In this document: one piece after another, positions 11,401 through 21,415 of the stretch
Layout of the letters: every line of letters begins with the position of its first letter
Numbering within the stretch: position 1 is the first letter of the stretch
Assembly (NCBI GenBank): GCA_000708835.1
Contig: DF237270.1
Location: 39,004-103,003, forward strand
DNA from: Klebsormidium nitens
Lineage: Eukaryota > Streptophyta > Klebsormidiophyceae > Klebsormidiales > Klebsormidiaceae
Length of the DNA: 64,000 nt
Reading direction: 5' to 3'
Program-made: the position numbers and the translations under genes
The notes under the pieces: model-generated
Database searches by the model: none
Told to the model about the DNA's origin: nothing
Seen by the model: the letters and a program-made list of their open reading frames with translations, nothing else

Positions 11401-14400
11401 AAACAGCGCTCGGTTTGCTCTCGCACCTGCGGATTGGATTCATCGATAAGCCAGTGATAAGGAGCAGGTCAACCGTCCTTGCACGAGAGTCAGCTATTGA
11501 AAGCAGCCGCGTTCGTGTCTCTGAGCCGCGTTTCTACGCTTGGGAAACGGGCAAATTTGTTTCTATGGAATAACTCGAGGTTACCCTTAGACGGGCTGCT
11601 TCGCCAGTCGTCTTGAGGTAAAACTTAGATAGCATCTGTCGGTTGGTTTTGAAACTGACCGAAACGGTACCTTCTAGAGCCATGCCACCAGCGTCCAATG
11701 CTTTACCCCCTCCCATCTTTCCAACTAGATTTAGACGGCTTTGATCCATCTCCATACTCTTACCCTTTCTTACCTTCGCGCAGCCGACCTCGGGAGTACG
11801 ACTCTGCCGCTTCCGATCCATACTACCCCGACCCGCTCTCCCCCAACAAGCGGGCCCGCACCGGCGGTCCCTACGACAGCGCTCCTGCAGACTATGGCTA
11901 CGGAGCGCCCCCACCGGGGCCTTCCCCCGGGCAACCAGGAGCACCCCCCGGATTTGGCGCCCCGGCCGCTTATGGGGCTTTGGAAGCGCCCGGTTATGCC
12001 CCCGCCGGGCCGATCATTTGGCACGGGACGCTCGCCAAGTCGGGGACGACCGTGTGCAAGGCGCGGTGCTTTGCGATTGGAAAGGCGCCCGAGGTTCTGA
12101 TGTGAGTGCATCTTTTCTCCGTCGCAGGGTGCTCTTAGTTTGTCGGTCGTTTAGGCGAAAGTTGCTCTGTTCTGAAGGCCCCAGTAGGTAAGAGATTGTC
12201 AAAGGTTTGCTAATATCATTTCCTGTGCTCTTTATGATGAAGGCAATCGGTCCAATTCAGAGTCCTGCGTATCCAAGCTTTTCGACACCAGTGCAAGGAA
12301 ACCAAAGTATTACTGGTGTGTCCTTGCTCCTGAGACGGTGGATTTCCTTGTCGTCAAGCACACGTCTCTTTCCCAAAGAAACATCCACAACTCTCCCTCA
12401 ACTGAACCTTTTTCCCGCGCCCTCACAGCCCCGAGACCGTCAACTGCACTGCGCGCACCGACCTCGACACCCTGGCCCGCCACGTTTACACCATCGCCGA
12501 CTACAACGTCGTCTGCTTCGAGCCGGAGACCGCCGAAGACCAGCCTCCGTACCACGACTTCCTGCGTTACCTGGGCGACAAGCGGCGCGCGGGCGTCGCA
12601 AAGTGGGGGGACGGCGGCGCGACGCTGTTCCTGGTCCCGCCGTCCGACTTCTTGACGGACGTCCTGAAGGTGCCGGGTGCGGACCGACTGCTGGGGGTGG
12701 TGATGACGTTCCGGTCGACGCAGTTTGCGCCCCCGCTGCAGGTGAGAAGCTTCTTCTGATTGCGAGCCTTATCAGTCGAGAAAGTGTCGGATGTCTTACA
12801 GAACGACCAGCTCCTGTGCTGAGAACTCCTGAAGTTGCCATCCTGATGGCACCCCGTTTGCATCTGCGTTGCTCGCCGATTGATGCAACTGTGCGTCATA
12901 GGTTCTGGATCACATGTTTCGAGGTTCGAAGGTACAACCAGTTCTTGGAGGAGCTATACGCATGTTTGCGATACGCCCGAACATTCGTCACTGTTCGACA
13001 TTCAAACCGGCAACCTTTCCAAAAGCTCGTTCCATCCATCCAAGATGCGATTGGGACCGCCCATCCAGAGGAAAAGGCTGGGTTTTTGGGTTTCAGGGTT
13101 TTAGGGTTTTAGGGTTTTAGGGCCTATATCTCACCTTCCAATCGCTTATGCTACTCCAACGTTTTCTTCTCTGCAGGCTCCCCTCCCCCCCCAGCCTCCT
13201 CCAGGTCCCCCCCCCCTCCCGACGCCACAGGACCACCAGCCCCCCCGGGCCCACCCCCACCTCACGCCCAGCCTGCTTATGCGGCCCAGCCCGCTTACCC
13301 CCCCTCCCCCCAGGCCGTCCTTCCGCCCCCCCGGTGCAAAGTCAGGGGGCTGCCCCCGCAAACCCCCTAGCAGGGGTCAACCCTGAAGTGCTCCAGGCGT
13401 TGAGCGCTCTCATCCCCCAGATTCAGTCTCAGGGAGGGGTGCAGGCGGGAAATCCGCTGCTGGGGCTGCTTAGCGCGGCCCTTGCCGGAGGGGGTGCGGC
13501 GGCGGCGAGGGGGTATGGACAATCGCCTGGGACAACCTCTCCTGGTGAGTAGAGGCGGCATCTCTGCGTGTGTTGAATGGGAAGTTCAGATTGAGGAAAG
13601 TCTTCTTTTGTGATTGAGGTTTGGCTTGTGCACCGCAGAGACTTGAGGATCGCAATCTGGTGATGAAGACGTTCTCATGAATGTCGAGTCAATAGCTACA
13701 GAGCATGGCCCGAATGGTTTAAGCACTTGTCTCTAGGAAGAAGCAAGAGGAGCCTTCTACTTTGCTTCGTACAGAACTTCAAAAACCCATAGACCTTTGA
13801 TGAGTACTCTCTTGGCGACACCGATTCGACCTGCGCAGTGTAACTGAAAACTCTATATTGGTGTTACAGGTCCTGCCCCTCCGAGCGGTCCCCGGCCACC
13901 CCCGGGGCAGCCCCCCTATGCTGGAGCACAGATTGGCAGCCAGCCCGGTACAGCCCAACCAGGGTATCAGGCCAGCGCTCCGGCGCGTCCGGCTAGCGAC
14001 GGAACCTATTCCCAGCAGCAGGGAGCGTATTCTCACCAGCCTGAGCAGTACGCTGCGCAGCAGTGGGGGGGTGCAGCGCAGTCAGGAAGCCAGCCCCCCC
14101 AGCAGACGGAACTGCCGACCGATCAGCTAGCCCAACTTACGGCCTATCTTGGGGGCAGTCAGCCAGCCGGGGGCCAAGTTACATCGCAGCAGCAGCCAGC
14201 CCCGGGTGCGGGTGTGAATACGGCCTCTCCAGGGTACGGCAGAGGACAGCAGCCAGGAGAGTGGAATGCTAGACCGGCGCAGCCGGCCGTCCCGGCCCCG
14301 CAGCAGGGGGGTGCCGCACAGGGGCAAGCGGAGGGGTGGGCGCAGGAGGAGAAGCAGTTCGAGCAGCAGCTGCAGCAGGCGTTCCTGCTGTTGCAGCAGA

Positions 14401-14429
14401 TCCAGCAGCAACAAGGTCCAGAAAGCTAG
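8472..14429 (+). CDS. FPA: FPA-like RRM/SPOC RNA-binding protein
   Basis: Spen-family nuclear protein; plant FPA controls alternative polyadenylation and flowering (family knowledge). Start ATG at 8475. Exons: 8472-8537, 9085-9287, 9771-9921, 10205-10297, 10721-10924, 11295-11395, 11784-12101, 12429-12741, 13177-13544, 13870-14429; about 791 residues if two missing bases are allowed for. RRM1 (residues 68-139) has RNP2 LWVGNL and RNP1 RNFAYVQF; RRM2 (about 180-265) has LWIGFP and RPYAFVQF. A linker holds KRARTGG, a possible nuclear signal. The SPOC domain (348-480) runs from IIWHGTLAKSGT to LFLVPPSDFLTDVLKV. The tail is P/Q-rich with NPEVLQALSALIPQIQ and an EKQFEQQLQQAFLLLQQIQQQQ helix. Arabidopsis FPA has three RRMs; here only two were found. 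Exon 13177-13544 changes frame at two C-runs (see findings). The acceptor at 11783 is the one that keeps phase. Confidence 0.93.
13083..13123 (+). repeat. Short telomere-like repeat in an FPA intron
   Basis: Three consecutive TTTTAGGG units sit near 13098-13121 after a degenerate GGGTTTCAGGG lead-in, inside the intron before exon 13177. TTTTAGGG is the Chlamydomonas-type telomere unit (established knowledge). The array is too short to be a chromosome end. Confidence 0.7.
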
Positions 14430-17400
14430 GGGGCGTTTGGCGTCAAGTGTTAGCAAGGTGAGCCGTTCTCTCCAAGCCTCTCGCTTCTCAACTGAATGGC
14501 GCTCTCTGTTCTGTTCTGTGGGAACTCTTCCCGCTTTTGGCGCACGTACATCAGAAGACGGATTTCTGCTGCGCGTTCGTTTGCAAATCGATACGGTAAC
14601 TCTTATTGCGAACAGCAAACGCAAAATGCCTTTCGTACATCTACTTCGATCTCTCCGCGGTCGTTGTCGAATGCACCAAGTATGATGGATTGCTCGGCTG
14701 CGCTCCTAGCCCGTATGCACGCAATCTGCAGCGCTAAGACCGCTACGCTATAATGTCATTTCGCGGATGCAAAGTACCTTGTGTTCTGCATCGTGGCCTA
14801 ACTCACCCCACAGGAGGTTTTGTGCTTTCTGAACTGGTCATGGTGCATCACCAGACAAGAAGGTCTCTTTAGCATGTTCCTTCCCTGCTGAAACTCCGCT
14901 TTTTGATTGTGCACAAAGCGAAGTGATAGCAAGAAGTCGAAAGGATTGTGAAGGGCCATAATTCTGCACAAATTGCTACGTAGCTCACACGCTTTCATGC
15001 GGCACTTCTTCTGGTATGCAGCCCCCAAAGCGATCGCAAGAGATTGGCGATATACCTGCACATATGCACGAAGTTTAGGTCAGATTCGAGCAGGCGACAA
15101 GGGCAACAGCTTGCGGATCCGCAATCTAGGCTGATAAAATGAATAAGTACGCATCATGTGCCTGTCAGAAGCGAGTCAAGACTTCTGCATCGTGCATGCG
15201 CTTAGCTAGTTACATTTCGTCTTACCTAAGGAGCTGCAAATGAGGGTGCTCCGAAGCTCGAAATTGTTGTGGTTGCATCATCATCAACTTCTGCAATCAG
15301 GTCATTGTAACATCATTGCGAGACCGTATGCGACACTCAATCTGAGCGGATCATTAGCAACTTCATGGAGCTTACAATGCTTTCATTGATTCCTCGTTGT
15401 TAAAATGTAATTGACATGGCTGCGCTCAACGTAGTAAATTGGTTGATTGTGACCTCTCCAGAATTTTCTTTGTCCAAGATTGAATCTGTACATCCCCCGT
15501 TCCTATTCTAGGTTGTGGTTTGGAAAGATGGTTCTTGTCGTCGGATTGGCATAGGCTTTTTACGAGTACAAGTACATAGAGCGCGTCGTACATGTCGATG
15601 AGTCATTGAAAATCGTTCTATTGACAAGACATGCAAGATGAAGAGCTAGCCTAGGTGCGTGTAGGATCAGGCAGGCTGAGACTCACTGCATCACTCACTT
15701 AGATATGTGATTCGAGCATGTGCTCAGAAAAACTCTCTAGTGAGCCTAGTTGACTTTTTAAGGAGAAGTCGGAGGTGTGAGCGAGCAGTGGCAATACAAG
15801 TGCACACATGTGAAAGCCTCTTAGGCTATGAGCTTCGCTTTTCACACCGGCCGCGCTGGCAGAAGATTGTCCTCTCGAATTTTACGTCAATCTAACACCG
15901 TGGTCCATAACCGAATAGGATGCATGATGCCGCAGCCACTGTATGGCAAACCAGCTAGTCAAACATACTAGGTTACTATAGGTTTGTTTGCTTGCGAGCG
16001 AGGCATATCGAGAGATGATAAGGCTCCACTCTAGCTGCATGCATCTTTATACAACCGTCTATCATTCATTTAAGCAAATAGCTTAGTAAGTGACTTTCTC
16101 AATTACTTAAAGGTCGTCGGCGTCGATTATACTTGTGTCGATCCAATCTCAGCTATGACGTACCACAGTGTCCACATCTGCATGACACATCAACACTTTT
16201 GCGTAAGAAACCTTCCTATTCATTGCCAGGGATGTACGGCTTTAACTACTTAACCGAGTCGTGAAAACGATCGACCGTCCCGGTACTAAGACTCAAAATG
16301 AAAGCACGAAACCTTATCCATTAAAAGATTACCAGACAAATGCTTACGAAATCACTCGCTGGCGTTTGCAGTTCTTTTCTTGTCGTAGATTGGCAATGTC
16401 CGACTGGTCTGTCGAAAGGAGATTGTTTGGATACGTCTAGGCCAGTAAGCTTACACCAGATTGCAACAGACGACGCAGAAATCAACAGGTTCCTACAATT
16501 GGATCTAGGGAATCGAAATCTACTGGAACCACCACGTCGACCGCCCCTCCATCCCGAGTGAGAAGAGCAACTTCATTCTCCAAGGCACTTGTCTTAACTT
16601 CCGGGTCGTAAATCTCAGCAAAAAGGAGTGGAACGAATCGGAGGCCGGAGTGGGGGGACAGGTTACTGGAAAGTGCCCGATACAGTTCCTGCACATCAGA
16701 AGCTTCTCCTTAATTTAACTTGGCTTGCTCAAATGTGAATGCAACGTGGACCAATCACACGTGTTGGAGGCACTTCCAACAGAGATGTGGTTTAGCGCCC
16801 AATACTTGAGAGACTCGACTGACAACGACCTGGTGACCGAATGTTTACCGAAATCGGACAACGCAAATGAGTCGACAAGCTGGGCTAAATGCTTAAGGTC
16901 AGGATTGCCACTGCACAGGGTTATATTAAGCCTTCCGCTCAGCAAAACTTCGACCGAAGTTGCAAGATCCCTCTTTTATGCGGACCGATGCAAACCAAGA
17001 CCCAGTTTGGTTCGTCAAATTGATGGTGGCTTCACCTTGTCGCGCATTCTGCCCGTTGGAGTTGTTAACAGTGGGTCCCCTGCCAGCAGGCGCGCCCGCA
17101 AATTGATGGCGCGATGTGCCAGATTCAAGACGTCCTGTCATAGTTCAAGAATTGAGGGTCTTGAGAGGTCGGTAAAGCAGGTGGAAGGACGGATCACTGA
17201 ATTGGGAGTCTGGAACGCAGGCCCACAGAGGTTCTTGCAAGAGCTCATGGTCACTTCTTTTTGTTCACGATCAGGCACCTGGGCCCATGGCGCAGAAAGA
17301 AGCCATTTCGGAGTTCGGGCTTCATGCAAAATTATCACTATTCCAGTTGCCAAGCGGTTACTATCAACAAAGCATGACATGACTAACATGACCCATGCTT

Positions 17401-18757
17401 CTTGTCTCCACAATTGGGGTCGAAATGTACCATGTACCAAGGAGCCTTCGATGACAAGATTTTTCCTCGAATATTTATTGGCAACAAAATTTAGTTGCAA
17501 AGCTGAGAGGCCATGCATGCTTTGAGTGACCAACTTACTGAAAAAACGACTAGCACTTCTGCGTCTACAGCAATCACACCCGATGCTTTTGAAAGACAAA
17601 AGAGGCTGATAATTTATCAGGCTAGGAGAATAAGATCACAATCCCAACCGATCAGCACATACTCACTTCTAGCGATCAGCACATACTCACTTCTAGCGAT
17701 CAGCACATACTCACTTCTCGAATCGCATGTATCTTTCTCTCTCCCACGACGATGGCCTTCCTTCCGTCCTCGAACCCAATAAGGGCCACTGCGTCGAATT
17801 CCAGTTGTGGATAAAGACGTTTGCCATGCCTCCATGTTGGCAAATGTACCCGGTGCGCCACAGGCATCGGCAGCCCTTGAGCTGCGACCAAACGGTGCAA
17901 AAGTCTCGTCAAGGCCGGGGGACGGGTGGGGTTAGCTTGGTGGTTAGGGTGGGTTACGAGTTAGGGAGTTTAGTTTCTCTGTGCCCGGTAGAACGAGCTT
18001 ATTATCTATTCGTAAGGTATATCTGGTCTGAGCTCTTTGAGGAGAAGATGCGCGATTCTTTTACATTTGCATCAGGAGCAATATTTTGGGTTGGTGTGAA
18101 CGTAGAGCTAGCTATTTATAGTAATGAGACTTACCCAAAGTGCTAGACCCCTTGTCAAGCTGCCCCCCCGGCAGGCAGGGTGCGGTGCCTTCCATCGGGT
18201 CAAAGTCTAAGAATGCCGCTCCTGCGGTGTTGATGAGGCTGAGGAATGCCTAAATGAAAAGAATTGTGAAGTTGAGTTGAGACATTGACCAAGGGAAGCG
18301 GAGATTCAAACCGGGGCCTGCCAATGAAGCAAGGGCAACTACGTTGACAAAGGTTGAGGAGAGAGAAGCTGAGAGCATGTTGGAAAGAAGGGTTTTGGCA
18401 AGGCAAGTCGACCTACAGATTCATCGCGAGTAAGGTTTTCGGACGAGACAGCAAGACTGCGGTCGACTGATGGTCTCGACACTGAATGAGAAAGCTGAAA
18501 GGCGCGCAAAACTGCTTATGACCTCTCAACCAAGGCAGACAAGAGACGCCTGTAAAAATGGTCTCGAGCGGGCAGTGCGACCTGTTTGCATCCTAGTGCC
18601 AGGTCTGTGTATGACTGGCAAGCCTATTAGCTAGGTAATCAGAAACCTGTCCATTGAGGTTTTTTCCCACGTTTCGATTAATGTCTCGAGGACTTCGCAA
18701 TCAACACAAGCTTTGTTCAGCCTTCTGCTTGTGAAACTAGATCTAGTCATGACTAGA
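14430..18757. other. 4.3 kb without a supported gene
   Basis: Probably starts with the FPA 3' UTR. Minus-strand fragments at 16482-16694, 16715-16945, 16926-17141 and 17138-17599 alternate frames and could be a decayed gene; the 16715-16945 piece is leucine-rich and looks domain-like, but I cannot name it. A plus-strand frame of 266 codons covers the same place (16725-17525) and also resembles nothing known. Only one of the two can be meaningful. Confidence 0.4.
17649..17718. repeat. 24-bp tandem repeat, three copies
   Basis: The unit CGATCAGCACATACTCACTTCTAG is repeated almost perfectly three times, the last copy lacking its final two bases. No gene spans it. Confidence 0.9.
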
Positions 18758-20496
18758 TCATATGCTCAAGGTTGGGTGTTTATGTTGAACCTCTCCCATT
18801 GTCAGGACCTGAATGCTTTCAAGACCGCACTGGAGCATCTCAATTCGGGCAAAGATGATGGCCTGAAAAAGATAGTAAGGGAGTCGGCTAGTCCCATCAG
18901 CCTCATGCCAGACTTCTCTGGAAGCCCTTTCTTCAAAATGCTTCCGAACTGGATGATCTAGCAAATAAAAGTTGAAGGTCATTGTTGGCAGGTTCCTACC
19001 TGGTTCATAACCGTCTCACTGTCTTGATGTTGATCTTGTTCAAGATGTCTGCGCAGCTTCTCGTATCGACTCACACTCTCATCAGTGGTATACCGTTCAC
19101 CGTTTTTGAGGTCCCAGAACTTGGTCACAAAGACTTTCTCCTCCTCTTCAGTGCTCCCAAGAAGGATGAGGTACTGGCTGTGGCTGATTAGTTTGTCCAG
19201 CCCCTCCTGCCCAAACACCGTCACCGACTTCTCCATGTTTTCCGCCTGCACCAGTGTGATGTTCTTGGGCTGGTTGATAGCAGTTTCCAATCTGGAGCCA
19301 AGGACCTCGCTATCGAGAAAGTGCGCCCACTCTGAAGGTTTCATCTTTACAAACCCTCTCGCTCCCAGAATTTTTAGGTTCTCAAAGGCTGCACTCGCTT
19401 CGTCCACGACGTTGGCAAACTCGTCGTCAGTCATCGCAGAGTGGACGCGATGAAAAGAGCGCACGTCGAGCTCTGCAGGAGGAAAAGGACACACTGTAAT
19501 GGGTGTCCCAACACTCTGCCACCCTTGAACAACCCAAGCAAGAAAGCCACCTTCTAACCTGCACTTGCTCCTATCAGTTCTCACTTTCAATAACAGCACC
19601 ACATAGTCAATCTGCTTGTGGCCCTAAGGACAATATGCTTCCAAGGGCAAAGCAGAAGCTGACAGTCATCTTGGCATTGAATACTGCTTCTACTTCCCTT
19701 GCTTGGATTGTAGAGAGGTGCTTGCAAAGAGCTTGTTCGAAAATCAGGGCACTTCAAGCACCTGAGCGCCCCTCCTTAGTCTCCTGACTCTCTTTTTAAA
19801 ACTTGCAAGCCTACTGACATATGGTTCACTGTTTGCGTCCAGGGCACGTTTATTTGAGAACTCAGCAGGAATTTGCTCCACATTGACTTTGAGGTTTTTC
19901 AGTGAACCTTTGAAACCAATTCAACATGAAGGCGTGCGAAAACAAAGCCCAGAAACTGCACATACAAGATTTGGAAAAAAAGGTGGAGGTTTTGCAAGAA
20001 ACTTACTACGAAGAAGCCCCTCAATGAAGCAAAATGCCCGCATTATAACTCTGGGCTCAAGACCCCAGTGCTCCATATCGCTGGCGGTCAGCGTATGCAT
20101 CGAGAATCCGGTGATCCCTGCTTTCATCACTTGAGACTTCAACTTGGAGTCTCCAGTTTTTGCTGCGAGGTATTCTCCAATTTCCTCGCTACTCCACAAT
20201 GCTGGGTCAGAATTGTCTGGGTCTGGTGGTGGGGACACGGACCCTGCTGACTTGCAAACGCCCTTGGGAGCTCCTCCTAATTTCTGAAAACTTGCTGGGG
20301 TGTACTGTGATGTAAAAACTGTTGATTGGTGGAAATTGCTTTGCAGGATTTGAGGATGTGCCGAAATCAGCCTCTTTGGCAACAAAGGGCGCGCACTAGT
20401 AGCTGGCCTTTGCGGCTGGCAAGTAGCTCCGGTTGCATTGAGCCTTCCTAGAGCCTCCGTGTGCAGAGACATTACAATTGCAGCAGCCATTGCCAC
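18758..20496 (-). CDS. Unassigned organelle-targeted protein with SAM-like domain
   Basis: Predicted exons 20496-20007, 19472-19000 and 18862-18758 give 355 residues, and all phases agree. Residues 1-75 are rich in Ala, Ser, Arg and Pro with almost no acidic residues, as in plastid or mitochondrial transit peptides (inference). Residues about 98-160 (WSSEEIGEYLAAKTG through MRAFCFIEGLL) fit a sterile alpha motif pattern: Trp-Ser start, a GITG turn, then an LTASDMEHWGLEPRV helix pair. The rest, beginning about 165 with a TDDEFANVVDEA helix, is charged and soluble; I recognise no family. The last exon follows a good polypyrimidine acceptor; its own possible donor (GTCCTG) is poor, so reading through to the stop at 18758 is preferred. 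It faces the CTL gene head-to-head 919 bp away. Confidence 0.55.
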
Positions 20497-21415
20497 CCCC
20501 CTCTGGAATGGTGGCGATGTTTTCAGGCCAACTGCAAAGCCTCTAGCAAGCCTGAGGCTGTAGTAGGCTAGGCTCTAGCTAAGCGGCTAGCTTAAATAGC
20601 TCCACTGCATGCCAGTTTCAGTACCTACTCTAGAACTTGAAGCAGTCTGGCATCGACTAAGTTGCGAGGGTTGCGAATCGTTAAGACGTTTGCTGGCCGT
20701 CCGATTGACCCTTTGCCATCCCGCCTACGGCTCGTACCGAGTCCTACGGCAAACTGCAAATCAAGCAGAAGTTAATCTCAATTCGTAAAGAATCTGATGC
20801 ATGATACATATGTAGTCAGATAGTGAAGATAGTAAGAGACATACTACATAAGATTGAGCTTTTGGTGTCTGGACTTCACGGACTGCTTCAGTTCTGCTTC
20901 GACTGCTTGCATGTCTGAGCTGTCTATTCAGGATTCGGAGGCGGTACCAATTCCAATTAAGCTCAATGGCCGCGAGGCGCGAGCGCCTCTGCGCAAGCCA
21001 TTCTTGCACCATGAATCATGAAGGAAAAGTCTTCCGGATCCGCCAGATTAAAGTAGTGAGGTCTGCTGAATAACCATTGCAAGGGGTGCCCAGCTGTCGC
21101 GCTGTATCTCAACGGAGTAGTCGGAGGCAAGATAAGATTTTTACCGGCGCGCAGCAGAGTCGTGAATGCAGAGAAAGAGTGAGTCACCTGAAATTCAAAC
21201 AACGTGGACACTCAAATTGGCGTGCTGGCGCTTTTGCTAGTGAGTCTAAGGGCGCTACAGGGCCTTGTCCCTATAGTAAAAGCAGCGCAGACTCATGACA
21301 TGGAAGCTAGGAGCGGAAGTCCTTTTGGTGCGCTAAGCTCAGCTTTGATTCTCGTCGCGACTTACTGAGGGGGGCGTTTGGCCAGGGGCACGTTTACCCC
21401 CCTGCAGGAGCAGCT
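20497..21415. promoter_or_regulatory. Divergent intergenic region (shared promoter space)
   Basis: 919 bp separate the starts of the SAM-like gene (-) and the CTL gene (+). I see no open frame with family resemblance and no clear core promoter motif, so promoter content is inferred from position only. Confidence 0.4.

Noticed and set aside
11729-11783. Earlier FPA acceptors at 11728 or 11734
   Set aside because: After the phase-2 donor at 11395 both lead to an immediate stop; the acceptor at 11783 follows a long pyrimidine tract and stays open.
12207-13112. 301-codon plus-strand frame
   Set aside because: It is out of frame with the SPOC-coding exon it overlaps and reads through introns.
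16725-17525. 266-codon plus-strand frame
   Set aside because: No domain, no splice partners, unusual composition; kept only as an unassigned observation.
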